Of a stretch of DNA of 39,743 nt, positions 6,737 to 14,485 are shown in pieces (the first letter of the stretch is position 1; each line of letters begins with the position of its first letter). The notes beneath the pieces are model-generated. The model searched no databases. It was not told the origin of the DNA and saw only the letters and a list, made by a program, of their open reading frames with translations. The position numbers and the translations under genes were made by a program. Origin of the DNA: Rapidithrix thailandica (GTDB lineage: Bacteria; Bacteroidota; Bacteroidia; Cytophagales; Flammeovirgaceae); the NCBI RefSeq assembly GCF_039710355.1, contig NZ_JBDKWZ010000030.1, positions 1-39,743 on the forward strand, in the 5' to 3' direction.

Positions 6737-7507
6737 ATGTATGATGGGAAAGTAGGAAGATGGTTGAGTACGGATCCGGCCAGGCAGTTTGCTTCGCCTT
6801 ATGTGGGGATGGGGAATAATCCGATTGCAGGGGTGGATCCGGATGGAGCTTTGTTTCTTATCGATGATTTTCTAATAGGGGGAATTAAAGGATTGTTCAA
6901 TGGTGAAGGGTTCTTTCAGAGTGGAGCAAGACATTTTGAGAACTCGGCCAAGATATGGGGTGGGTTATTTGCTGGTGATATTGGTCAAATAGCGAGTAGG
7001 CTTACTTGGGAATTACCACAAACGATTGTAGGATTTATAGGTTCACATGGGACAAATATGATTGGTCATGTGAATAGTGTTAGCTATTTTGATGGTGTAA
7101 CTTTTTCTCAGACTTCTGGTAGTTGGGGAGCAATTACATTAGGGAGTTATATATTAGGAGACCAGTCTGTAAATGCCGTAGTTGGAGATTATACTTTTAT
7201 GCATGAGTTTGGACATTATCAGCAAAGTAGGCAGAATGGTCCTTTATATTTGCTTAAATATGGTTTGCCGAGTGCTTTTGGTGCAGATTGGACTGAACAT
7301 GATGCAAATTTTAGAGGAGCGCAATATTTTTCATCAAATTACAATTTCACATGGAATCCAAATTATTATTCACCCAATTCTCCGTATCACAAATACTCAT
7401 ATTTACCACAGAATAAAATTAATGCCAAATGGTGGGAATATGGTCTTTTTGCAACTGGTATTCCTATACCAGTTATACCAATTTTAAATGCTAATAAAGG
7501 GAGATGA
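6737..7507 (+). CDS. Orphan Rhs tip 5, HExxH metallopeptidase toxin
   Basis: The conserved Rhs end (MYDGKVGRWLSTDPARQF...GVDPDGA, residues 1-38) precedes a tip with the zinc-protease motif HEFGH at residues 156-160, followed by WTEHDANFRGAQYF, where Glu187 or Asp189 would be the third ligand. The arrangement HE-[FY]-GH-x-QQS...GPLYL...SA...WTE-x-DAN is one I associate with Bacteroidota Rhs metallopeptidase tips. The start at ATG 6737 lies inside the Rhs core motif, so native expression would need fusion to an intact rhs. It overlaps a lipoprotein gene by ATGA, suggesting action in the periplasm. Confidence 0.75.
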   Translation: MYDGKVGRWLSTDPARQFASPYVGMGNNPIAGVDPDGALFLIDDFLIGGIKGLFNGEGFFQSGARHFENSAKIWGGLFAGDIGQIASRLTWELPQTIVGFIGSHGTNMIGHVNSVSYFDGVTFSQTSGSWGAITLGSYILGDQSVNAVVGDYTFMHEFGHYQQSRQNGPLYLLKYGLPSAFGADWTEHDANFRGAQYFSSNYNFTWNPNYYSPNSPYHKYSYLPQNKINAKWWEYGLFATGIPIPVIPILNANKGR

Positions 7508-7923
7508 TAGATGTTAAAATTATACTTTTACTGGTATCAGTATTACTTCAATCAAGTTGTGACAAAACTGAAAATAGTACAGTGTTGAGAATAAGAAATG
7601 AAACAATTGATTCAGTTTACTATCAGTTTTCATGGTCACATCCCGATACAACAATTGCTGATTTTAACCCTTTGAACGATTCTTATAACTATTTGATACT
7701 TCCTTTTTCAGAAAAGAGAGTTAATGCAAGAAATTCAAAGAATTATGATTATTGGGCAGAGTTGTTTTCCGATGGTAAAAAAGAATATTTGTTTATTTTC
7801 CATGCAGATACCTTATTGAATAATGATTGGGAAAGTGTTCGTTCCGATTATAAGATTCTCAGGCGAATTGAATTAAGTAGGGATCTTTTACAGAAAAATA
7901 ATTGGGTCATTATGTATAAATAA
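7504..7923 (+). CDS. Lipoprotein immunity candidate for the metallopeptidase tip
   Basis: This 139-residue protein has a hydrophobic leader and a lipobox ending LLQSSC (Cys19). It overlaps the tip by 4 nt. The mature part contains two adjacent beta-rich halves (LRIRNETIDSVYYQFSW..., LILPFSEKRVNARNSKNYDYW...), and no catalytic motif is seen. A lipoprotein directly after this class of metallopeptidase tip fits an immunity role in the periplasm. The assignment is by position, not by domain. Confidence 0.65.
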   Translation: MIDVKIILLLVSVLLQSSCDKTENSTVLRIRNETIDSVYYQFSWSHPDTTIADFNPLNDSYNYLILPFSEKRVNARNSKNYDYWAELFSDGKKEYLFIFHADTLLNNDWESVRSDYKILRRIELSRDLLQKNNWVIMYK

Positions 7924-7948
7924 AGATTACTATCCTCTTAAAAAAAGA

Positions 7949-8099
7949 GAGATGCCTTCTCAGCCTTGAAAGGGCGGGGATATCTTTACTCCCAGGCTCG
8001 TTTTTGTATTTTGCTCCTTCGGAGCTTGGATTACATTTCCTCTGGTTAGCTGCACCCTGAGCGATGGCGTCCCTTCGGGACTTTTAGGAGAGTCGATTA
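7949..8099. repeat. Palindrome mosaic element, right half, copy 2
   Basis: Contains the GCC(C/T)T-GAA-AGGGC, GCTCC-TTC-GGAGC, GC-ACCCTGAGC and GTCCC-TTC-GGGAC palindromes in the same order as 3660-3832, but lacks the left-half AAAGGGG and CCAAGGG palindromes. It ends in GGACTTTTAGGAGAGT, a tail shared with the inverted copy near 19040. Confidence 0.7.
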
Positions 8100-8181
8100 T
8101 AAAAGTAACAAATCCCTATCAAAGTTGGTAAGAAGATTTCGGTATTTCCTTTTAAAGAGAGGTTTGATTTTTATACCCAGT
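8100..8181 (+). repeat. Spacer repeat between palindrome element and Rhs scrap
   Basis: An approximately 85-nt segment starting TAAAAGTAACAAATCCCT and ending TATACCCAGT is repeated almost exactly at 9511-9598, again between a palindrome fragment and an Rhs scrap. A diverged inverted version lies at about 18965-19045. It holds no gene and appears to be a fixed part of a palindrome-spacer-core unit. Confidence 0.65.
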
Positions 8182-8687
8182 AAATCACCTACAGCCTCCG
8201 CTTGAAATTGCTCTCCGCCTTGGATGAGTATCCCTACGGTAGTACCTTGCAAGAATACCACTTAGAAGGAGTGGACAAAGGCCGCTATGACTACCAGACT
8301 GGCCGTCCGCATCCAGGGAATACAAGATTTTAGCAATGGTTTTGTAAACTCAGTGGTGAGCAGCCATATGATGGATTTTGATAGGGCGGACTTAGACAAT
8401 GAAATGTTTGAGAATAGCCAGTTTACCGGGGACATAGTCAGTGTTGGGAAGGACATGTTTGAAAGGAGCTGCAACAACAGGAATGGCTTCAGGAAGTCTT
8501 CATGACTCCTATCATAAATTAAAGAGGGAAGAATAATGGTAAGTTGAGTCCAGACAAACTAAATCGTTTACGCCAACAACGTCAGAATGGTCCTATTAGT
8601 AAAAAAGATGTACAAAAGCTGAAAGGACACGAAAAAAATACTGGAAAAAGAGGATCAAGACATAATAAAGGTGGTAGTAGAAGATAA
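8182..8687 (+). pseudogene. Orphan Rhs tip 6, multiply frameshifted
   Basis: A core scrap (ITYSLRLKLLSALDEYPYGSTLQEYHLEG...GRYDYQ) runs to the type-B 14-mer at 8298-8311. The next base already belongs to a pretoxin region (GIQDFSNGFVNSVVSSHMMDFDRADLD), so the usual GNFAEKD...DPDG part is missing. Reading then shifts frame twice: GAATTGMASGSLHDSYHKLKR (to 8527) and GKNNGKLSPDKLNRLRQQRQNG...KGHEKNTGKRGSRHNKGG, ending with TAA 8685-8687. The last part is strongly basic, as in nucleic-acid-acting toxin tails, but no family is assigned. The immunity gene overlapping its end is intact. Confidence 0.6.
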
Positions 8688-9324
8688 AATACTTGCAAAA
8701 AAAATAGCTTCACTTGAATATCAAACAGCTAATAAAGCATTAAGAGAAGTGTTAGCTAAAGTAAACGCTGAAGAGCAGTTGAGTATTGAAGACATTAAAT
8801 ATATTCTCAATATTCCTGAAAAGTCTTTAATAGGCGATTTTTTGATTGAATATGATTATTTTACCGAAGATCAGAAATCGTTTATTGAGTCTTATATCAT
8901 AGCTAATCTCAATGATGAAGATAGGGACTTTGTTTCTGATATGATAGATTTTGCTACTATAGAGAGCTTGAACTTACCCTATGAGGTCTGTATTGACTTT
9001 TTGAAAAGCAACACTGAAGGCGAAAGTTATGTAGTGTCTTCAGTTCTATCCTATTTAATAAGCCAGCCAAAGTTTAATTACATCGAGAAATTATTTGTTG
9101 CTCTGACGAATGTATTAGAAGATGCAAGCTTTTTTCAAAATGCCCAGCTAAAAGCTGCATTTTGTTTATTTCGAATCACACAAGACAGAAAATATTTACG
9201 AGAGGTTATTGAATTGGTTGAAAAGGGCCAATCAATCAATAAAGATTTATTAAAGAACATGTTATCAATTCATTTTAATAATAATAAGTATTTTTCTATA
9301 AGAGAATTAGAAAAATATAGATAG
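8671..9324 (+). CDS. Cytosolic immunity candidate for degenerate tip 6
   Basis: This 217-residue, acidic, all-alpha protein has no signal or TM segment. The GTG start at 8671 overlaps the tip-6 stop by 17 nt. It reads like HEAT/TPR-type helical immunity proteins (repeated LxxxL-rich helices, e.g. SSVLSYLISQPKFNYIEKLF), though no specific family is recognised. A cytosolic immunity matches the basic, probably nucleic-acid-directed tail of the tip. The gene is intact while its toxin is broken, as expected if protection is kept after the toxin has decayed. Confidence 0.6.
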   Translation: MVVEDKILAKKIASLEYQTANKALREVLAKVNAEEQLSIEDIKYILNIPEKSLIGDFLIEYDYFTEDQKSFIESYIIANLNDEDRDFVSDMIDFATIESLNLPYEVCIDFLKSNTEGESYVVSSVLSYLISQPKFNYIEKLFVALTNVLEDASFFQNAQLKAAFCLFRITQDRKYLREVIELVEKGQSINKDLLKNMLSIHFNNNKYFSIRELEKYR

Positions 9325-9510
9325 GGTCACCTTAAAGCCAAAGGGTAAAGAAAATGGAAAGCCGGCCTTGCGTAAGTGGGGCTGGTTTTGTCATTAAGAG
9401 AGGTTTTTATGTGTAATGTCCTTTGGTTGGCGGATTATACAATGTTTTCTCCTACTTCATAGATAAGGTGCTGCCCTCTAAGCTGTTGGATGGCGCCCCT
9501 GCGGGACTTT
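9325..9510. other. Gap with end fragment of palindrome element
   Basis: The first 140 nt show nothing recognisable. From about 9471 a short piece of the palindrome mosaic's right end is present (CTGTTGGATGGCGCCCCTGCGGGAC), leading into the spacer repeat at 9511-9598. Confidence 0.55.
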
Positions 9511-9598
9511 TAAAAGTAACAAATTCCTGTCAAAGTTGGTAAGAAGATTTCGGTATTTCTTTTTAAAGAAAGGTTTGATTTTGAATTTTATACCCAGT

Positions 9599-9982
9599 AA
9601 ATCACCTACAGCCTCCGCTTGAAATTGCTCTCCGCCTTGGATGAGTATCCCTACGGCAGTATCTTGCAAGAACACCACTTAGAAGGAGTGGACAAAGGCC
9701 GTTACAATTACCAGACTGGCCGACCACAGGAAACCTTGCCGAAAAAGATAAAGGCTGGAATGCGTTTGATAAAGCAGTTGCTTTTATTAGGAAGGAACTA
9801 GTAGATCATTATAAGGCTCACGGAACTGGTACTGGAGCAAGAAGCGGATGTCATGGGTAAGGCAGGGACTGAATTAATTAGAAGGGCTAACGATAAGTCT
9901 TTATTGCCAGAGTTTAGGGATCTACTAAGACTTGAAGGGAACCCTTAATAAAGGTCGAGCAATTAATCATGCTGAAAGATGA
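9599..9982 (+). pseudogene. Orphan Rhs tip 7, truncated and frameshifted
   Basis: A core scrap (...SALDEYPYGSILQEHHLEGVDKGRYNYQ) carries a diverged 14-mer (ACTGGCCGACCACA, 9715-9728). It then reads GNLAEKDKGWNAFDKAVAFIRKELVDHYKAHGTGTGARSGCHG and stops at 9858-9860. A second frame continues VMGKAGTELIRRANDKSLLPEFRDLLRLEGNP, and a third gives NKGRAINHAER before TGA 9980-9982. Joined, they resemble a polymorphic-toxin C-terminus (GTGTGARSG...GTELI...LPEF...KGR-x-INH), whose activity I cannot name. The Rhs end is fused to the toxin directly after GWNAF, so about 100 nt of core and the whole pretoxin are deleted. Confidence 0.6.
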
Positions 9983-10575
9983 CAAGTACATTTGAGGATA
10001 TATATGAAAAGTTAGAACAGGCACTTTGTGAAGATGCTTTAGATAAAAGTAAAGTCATATTAGATTCCATTAAAGAGGAATTAGTCTCTGTTCAGGCAAG
10101 TGAAAGTAGTGAGGAAGAGTTTTATAAACAGTACTTATTGGGCTTGTCGTGGTATTATGATCCTGATGAAAGTGAAATAAGAAGTAAAAAGATTATCGAA
10201 TATTTTAAAAACGCCTTGGCTATAAAGGGTTTTGATAATTATACTTTGTATTATTTTGGGTGTCATCTTTTTGATGAAAAAAAATATGCTTCTGCAAGAG
10301 AATACTTTGAAAGAATAGATTTTGGTTATCAAGAAAATCTTGAACAATCGTGGAGAACTTTAAAGGTTAGCGAACTTGTTCTTTGTTGTAATTTATACTT
10401 AGCGAGAGATGCGAAAGATATTTTACAGTACCGAACTGAAGCGCAAAGTGTGCTTAAAGCTTATAATAGTAGAGAGCCTGATGAAGTAGCCAATCCTGAT
10501 GAAATAATAAATTGTTTAAAGATTGTTAATGAGGTTCTTGCCACAGCAGGCCTTGCCCCAATCGGCATAGAATAG
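9979..10575 (+). CDS. Helical (TPR-like) immunity candidate for degenerate tip 7
   Basis: This 198-residue acidic cytosolic protein overlaps the end of tip 7 by ATGA. Helical pairs such as KIIEYFKNALAIKGFDNYTLYYFGCHLF-DEKKYASAREYFERI follow a TPR-like pattern (residues about 68-115). No signal or membrane segment is seen. Its position and exact 4-nt overlap indicate that it is the immunity gene of the broken toxin. It is intact and could protect against the same toxin delivered by siblings or competitors, which is an inference. Confidence 0.6.
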   Translation: MTSTFEDIYEKLEQALCEDALDKSKVILDSIKEELVSVQASESSEEEFYKQYLLGLSWYYDPDESEIRSKKIIEYFKNALAIKGFDNYTLYYFGCHLFDEKKYASAREYFERIDFGYQENLEQSWRTLKVSELVLCCNLYLARDAKDILQYRTEAQSVLKAYNSREPDEVANPDEIINCLKIVNEVLATAGLAPIGIE

Positions 10576-10872
10576 CACAAAAGAGAAGTTACTAGGTGTA
10601 GATTGCTCCTACGCCTTTATATTTAATAAGTGTAGGTGGGTATGGCGCTCTTATCTAGGTACAAGAGTGTATTATGGTAGAGGAGCTATTCCTCAATTAC
10701 AGTCATCTACGGCATTTCTTAATTCGGCACAGCCATGGGCTCAACAACTGATTGATGCATTTGCTTAGGTTAGGTATGGTACACGTGGTCAATTTACAAC
10801 GCTATTAGACCCATTGATGATTATGGTCTTACCTTAAACTATGTGGAGGTAATTCCTGACCAATGATTGGAA
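10576..10872. other. Gene remnants, no intact gene
   Basis: Short open fragments without starts are visible, for example WRSYLGTRVYYGRGAIPQLQ...QQLIDAFA (ends about 10768) and YNAIRPIDDYGLTLNYVEVIPDQ (ends about 10864). They look like decayed tails of one or two proteins, perhaps another tip or immunity gene. No family can be assigned. Confidence 0.4.
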
Positions 10873-10976
10873 CATGGCTTTTGTATTTCGCTCCTTTGGA
10901 GCTTGGACTACATTTCCTACGGTTATTTCAGGGCTGCACCCTGAGCTATTGGATGGCGTCCCTTCCGGGACTCCTC
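10873..10976. repeat. Palindrome mosaic element, right half, copy 3
   Basis: Contains GCTCC-TTT-GGAGC, AGGG-CTGC-ACCCT and GTCCC-TTCC-GGGAC, and ends in GGGACTCCTCA directly before an Rhs fragment that begins GCAACTACCAA. The same kind of junction is seen at 3832-3838. Confidence 0.65.
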
Positions 10977-11068
10977 AGCAACTACCAACTGCAAGGGACT
11001 TTGCTGAAAAGGACCAAGAAACCGGCTAGAATGCGTTTGAGCTGAGGATGTACGATGGGAAAATGAGA
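10977..11068 (+). repeat. Rhs core scrap between two palindrome elements ('empty' cassette 2)
   Basis: The fragment reads NYQ, then a short CTGCAA where other copies carry the 14-mer, then frameshifted GTFAEKDQETG(W)NAFELRMYDGK, and joins the full palindrome element at GAATAAACCCAAAC. No toxin or immunity is present. The junction matches that at 3560-3570. Confidence 0.65.
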
Positions 11069-11336
11069 ATAAACCCAAACTTCCCATTCCTTAGTTACCT
11101 AAAGAATCCGCTCGACCTAAATAATCTTTCAGCCCCAAAGGGGCCAAATCATACAGCCAAGGGTATAGCCCTTGGGCAAAAGAGAGGTGCCGTTCCAGCC
11201 CTGAAAGGGCGGGATATCTTTTACTCCCAGGCTCGTTATTGTATTTCGCTCCTTTGGAGCTTGGACTGCATTTCCTATGGTTATTTTAGGGCTGCACCCT
11301 GGGCTATTGGATGGCGCCCCTCCGGGACTTTGCAGT
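11069..11336. repeat. Mini-palindrome mosaic element, full copy 4
   Basis: All six palindromes are present in the order of the copy at 3568-3832, with a few substitutions (for example GCTCC-TTT-GGAGC). An open plus-strand frame across it reads only the repeat. It marks the right edge of the Rhs array; 11337-11533 shows no further repeat. Confidence 0.75.
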
Positions 11337-11533
11337 AAGAAAGGATTACCTCTCTATGGTTACCTAGGAGAAGGTATTAAATAAGTCGAATCATTTAGAT
11401 ACACTACAAACCCATACAACTTCTTTTACACATTCCGTTTACTTTGTACCTTCGTAGGTTATTTAACTACCTTAGTTTTTGTGCAATATTTTATAATGAT
11501 AAAAATGGTATGAAATCAATAGAAAATAAAACA

Positions 11534-12319
11534 ATGATGAAAATTATACTTATCGTTCTGGTATTGCTTTTTCCATATATGGGAAACTCTCAAACCTTAC
11601 AAGGCGAGCGGCTTACACTTTCGTTAAGTGGAGAAGAGCATAGTAATATTGCTAGCTTTTCAAGTAGAAACCCAGAAGCTCCTTATGTAAGCTGGTATCA
11701 TAATATAAATAATGAAGTGCCTGTACGTTATGGATATATCCAGGTAGGAAAATTCAGTGAGAATCATAAGCTGTTTTTATTTACTACTCAAAATGGAGCT
11801 AATTTTAATTTTAGAGGTGGAAATGTAGGTATTAATAATGCCTTTCCATCTTATCTGTTAGATGTTGCAGGGCGTGTCAATGCTACTGAATATTTGATTA
11901 ACGGAGTGCCTTTACAACCATCATTGTGGTCTCATTCTTCTGAGAACATCCATTTTACCAATGGTAAAGTAGGTATTGGTACTTCAAATTTCAGTAAAGA
12001 AGGTTTTCAATTATATGTAAAAGAAGGAGTTCTAGCCGAAAAGATTGTAGTTAAATTGGAAAGTGCTTGGGGAGATTATGTGTTTGAGCCAGAATATAAA
12101 CTCAAACCGCTTTCAGAAGTGGAAACATATATTAAGGCTCATAAACATTTACCGGAAATACCTTCAGCTTCAGAAATCGAAAAAAATGGAGTTAACCTTG
12201 GAGAAATGGATGCTGCGATGATGAAAAAAATAGAAGAATTAACCCTGTATATGATTGAATTGAAAAAGGAAAACGATGCCTTAAAACAGCGGGTGGAAGA
12301 ATTGGAGAAAAAGGATTAA
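11534..12319 (+). CDS. Exported tail-fibre-like protein with C-terminal coiled coil
   Basis: This 261-residue protein starting at ATG 11534 begins with a signal peptide (MMKIILIVLVLLFPYMGNSQ). An upstream in-frame ATG at 11444 would bury the signal and is not favoured. The middle has GNVGINNAFPSYLLDVAGRVNATEYLINGVPL and GKVGIGTSN motifs of Bacteroidota tail-fibre/S74-like exported proteins. The C-terminal part is the typical WGDYVFEPEYKLKPLSEVETYIKAHKHLPEIPSA...GVNLGEMDAAMMKKIEELTLYMIELKKEN, ending in a heptad coiled coil (about residues 228-260). Proteins of this class are secreted or surface-exposed; the role is unknown. A strong terminator follows, so it is probably monocistronic. Confidence 0.75.
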   Translation: MMKIILIVLVLLFPYMGNSQTLQGERLTLSLSGEEHSNIASFSSRNPEAPYVSWYHNINNEVPVRYGYIQVGKFSENHKLFLFTTQNGANFNFRGGNVGINNAFPSYLLDVAGRVNATEYLINGVPLQPSLWSHSSENIHFTNGKVGIGTSNFSKEGFQLYVKEGVLAEKIVVKLESAWGDYVFEPEYKLKPLSEVETYIKAHKHLPEIPSASEIEKNGVNLGEMDAAMMKKIEELTLYMIELKKENDALKQRVEELEKKD

Positions 12320-12339
12320 CGGTCTTTTTTAGCAATTTT

Positions 12340-12384
12340 AACACAGGTCATTCTCGCATTATGAGAGAATGACCTGTGTTTTTA
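12340..12384 (+). terminator. Intrinsic terminator after the tail-fibre-like gene
   Basis: A perfect 16-bp stem (AACACAGGTCATTCTC at 12340-12355 pairing with 12365-12380) has a 9-nt loop and is followed by TTT. The run of A before the left arm makes it potentially bidirectional. Confidence 0.85.
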
Positions 12385-12672
12385 TGGAGCTCCTTGAAAT
12401 TATTGGCAGTGGTCATTCCTGTTATTTATTCAATTCCTTGTCGAAGTATTGTTTCGCGATTTGATTTCCCGGGGCGTTTGTTCGTTGGGTTTTTCAGGGT
12501 GGGAAAGCCTCTTTGTAAATGCTACCAGGGTGATAGTTTGTAATTGGTGTGGTGATAATTTAATAAACAGTTTATGGGTATTGATAGCAAGAATAGAGGA
12601 AATAAACGTATATTCGAGGGTATCCATTGATATGGTAAAATTTCTTGTCCACTATATTATTCAAAGTAAGCC
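12385..12672. other. Intergenic region, no gene seen
   Basis: About 290 nt between the terminator and the next gene. Two overlapping short open stretches on opposite strands have no starts or domains that persuade. Probably the promoter region of the gene at 12673; no clear consensus promoter is visible. Confidence 0.4.
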
Positions 12673-13224
12673 ATGCAAAAATTCACAGAGTGTTTAAACG
12701 ATCTGGTAGACTATTTCATCTTGTCGGACATTTTGGTGCTTTCTGAATTCCAGGCCGAACATAATTTGTCTGAACATTTGGAAAGAGAATTTACCACAAA
12801 TGAGAGTGGCGATCAAGCGGTGGAAAGCGGAACCATTATTCCACTGTCAGGCATTGAAAATTATCCTTATACCATTTACTTTAATACAAAGTCGGAAATG
12901 TCGATTTTTGACGAGTTGGAAAGTGAACTGCAATTCCGGAAAACAGGATATATTTTACAAGTAAAAAGTGGTGAATTATACTTATTTACCATGCCTTACT
13001 TAAGAGATTGGACCAAAGGGAGGGAATTGTTGAAAACAAATGCCATAAGACCTAAAATCCAATTGGAAAATGGCTGGTATTCGGTGGAGATTTCAGGAGG
13101 GGAAACCTGGCAGGAAGAAGGATGGGAGCCTACTTTTGAATTCAGATTGGAAAAAAGAACTGATAAGCCGGAATATACTGCCGATATGAATTTTCGATTT
13201 ACCATCCACAGTCGTGAGTATTGA
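12673..13224 (+). CDS. Conserved hypothetical protein, possible orphan immunity
   Basis: This 183-residue soluble acidic protein has no signal or TM. It contains an alpha N-terminus (about 1-45) and a beta-rich remainder with many aromatic and Trp residues (SVEISGGETWQEEGWEPTFEFRLEKR). I do not recognise the family. It overlaps the next gene by 4 nt (TTGA), so the two are co-transcribed. Size, acidity and location next to the Rhs cassette array fit an immunity-type gene, but no toxin is adjacent. Confidence 0.5.
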   Translation: MQKFTECLNDLVDYFILSDILVLSEFQAEHNLSEHLEREFTTNESGDQAVESGTIIPLSGIENYPYTIYFNTKSEMSIFDELESELQFRKTGYILQVKSGELYLFTMPYLRDWTKGRELLKTNAIRPKIQLENGWYSVEISGGETWQEEGWEPTFEFRLEKRTDKPEYTADMNFRFTIHSREY

Positions 13225-14063
13225 GTTTAAATGAGAGCTATATGCTGCCACTTGAGAATCCAAATGCCTGGAACAAACTCAATTGTCTGGGGAAAGCAGA
13301 AGCGTTACCCAAATTACTCTTGCAGTTGAAAGAAGGCGAGGAAAACGAGGTTTTAGAAGAGATTTGCTGGGAATATATCTACCATCAAAATACCTTGTAC
13401 CAATCAACCGTAGCCATCTTCCCGCATTTGATGGAGATTGCAAAATATTCCCAAAATGAAGCGTTTCTTCTCGACTTGTTTTTGAATTTGGGAATCATTT
13501 TAGCCGAATTGGATACAGAAGGCCTATATCTAAAGGCAATTCTACAAGAACAGAATAACCTGGATCAAACTACTCAAGAGCTATTATACCGTGCTTTTGT
13601 GTCTGCTTTCGAAGAGTTTGCTCATTTGGGAGAGCGTTTGCAAAAACATATTTATGCTCGGGATGAGGAAACAAAAAGGTATTTTTTTATGGCATATGCG
13701 GTAGCAAATAAATTTTACGAGCTTGGACGTGTATGGAATACCTATACCGAAAATACCGAATACAGAAGCATTTGTCCGGGTTGTTCGGCAGAGCACTATC
13801 TATGGAATGAATCAGATAAATTGGTTTTATATATCCAAGATCCGGTAACCAACAAAGCGCAACAAACTTTTGATTTACTCCCTCTCGAACAGCAAGCGTT
13901 AGCAAGCCAAGCCGGTGAAAAGGGCTGGCTTTATGAGCATATCGTGAAGTTTAAAATTAACTCTTTGCTTCCCCTTGTGCCCTCATTGTTGGGTAGGGCC
14001 ATCTGCCCGGGTTGTGGAAAAAATTATGATGTCTTTGCATCAGTGATCAACACTGTGGTTTGA
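13221..14063 (+). CDS. HEAT-like protein with two CPGC zinc knuckles, possible immunity
   Basis: This 280-residue protein starts at TTG 13221 (overlap with the upstream stop) or ATG 13242 (MLPLENPNAW). Its N-terminal part (EICWEYIYHQNTLYQSTVAIFPHLMEIAK, about residues 46-75) matches helical-repeat proteins of the 'W-x-x-LYHQ...Y-x-(S/A)-x-x-A-x-PHL' type that are frequent among polymorphic-toxin immunity genes. Two CPGC motifs (about residues 184-187 and 262-265) could form one zinc site, with a helical insertion between them. It is predicted to be cytosolic. No catalytic motif is apparent. The role is assigned only by family resemblance and neighbourhood. Confidence 0.5.
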   Translation: MSLNESYMLPLENPNAWNKLNCLGKAEALPKLLLQLKEGEENEVLEEICWEYIYHQNTLYQSTVAIFPHLMEIAKYSQNEAFLLDLFLNLGIILAELDTEGLYLKAILQEQNNLDQTTQELLYRAFVSAFEEFAHLGERLQKHIYARDEETKRYFFMAYAVANKFYELGRVWNTYTENTEYRSICPGCSAEHYLWNESDKLVLYIQDPVTNKAQQTFDLLPLEQQALASQAGEKGWLYEHIVKFKINSLLPLVPSLLGRAICPGCGKNYDVFASVINTVV

Positions 14064-14107
14064 ATGGGATTCGGGCAGTCCGTATCCCAGTAGTAACAAA
14101 TCAATAC

Positions 14108-14150
14108 AAGCTTCAACTGCGCTATAGGGTGAGTGAAGCTTTGTTTTTTA
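14108..14150 (+). terminator. Intrinsic terminator candidate
   Basis: AAGCTTCA (14108-14115) pairs with TGAAGCTT (14134-14141) across an 18-nt loop and is followed by TTGTTTTTTA. The stem is short and the loop long, but the T-run and the position 45 nt after the preceding stop support it. Confidence 0.45.
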
Positions 14151-14366
14151 CAACAAGGGTTTCAAAATTGTAATTGAAGCGAATTAACCTTTTTCTTTTC
14201 CTTAAAAAATGTTTTAAACACGCCTCCTCTGTGTTACTTTTTTCAACAATAGCTTTGGTTATTCTCTTCAAAAAGTGCCTTGATGAGCCGGTTTTGATTC
14301 CATTTTCGGTCAAAAATTATACGTTTAAACCACTTCATGGAATGAGTTGGAGGGGGAGTTAATGTT

Positions 14367-14397
14367 TTTGAAAAATCTTTGAATTTTAGTACCTTTG
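14367..14397 (+). promoter_or_regulatory. Bacteroidota sigma-A-type promoter
   Basis: TTTG at 14367-14370 and TACCTTTG at 14390-14397, separated by 19 nt, match the Bacteroidota consensus (TTTG, 19-21 nt, TAnnTTTG) exactly. Transcription would begin near 14405, about 80 nt before the gene at 14486. Confidence 0.7.
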
Positions 14398-14485
14398 AAA
14401 CGGTATTTATACTGTACTCAAATAGTTTTTGGCTTTTGACAGGTTCTTGAAAAATAGGAGGGAACCTCTTATTGAAAATTAACAA

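Larger units (their letters stand above)
14064..14485. other. Intergenic region with terminator and promoter
   Basis: This 420-nt gap contains a terminator candidate near its start (14108-14150) and a consensus Bacteroidota promoter near its end (14367-14397). Open stretches in between on both strands are short and lack starts or domains. Confidence 0.5.

Noticed and set aside
3568..11336. CRISPR-like array
   Set aside because: Repeats are long, irregularly spaced, mosaic and separated by genes. There are no regular spacers and no cas genes.
12340..12384. Attachment site or inverted repeat of a mobile element
   Set aside because: A 16-bp perfect stem directly after a stop codon with trailing T residues is explained by a transcription terminator.
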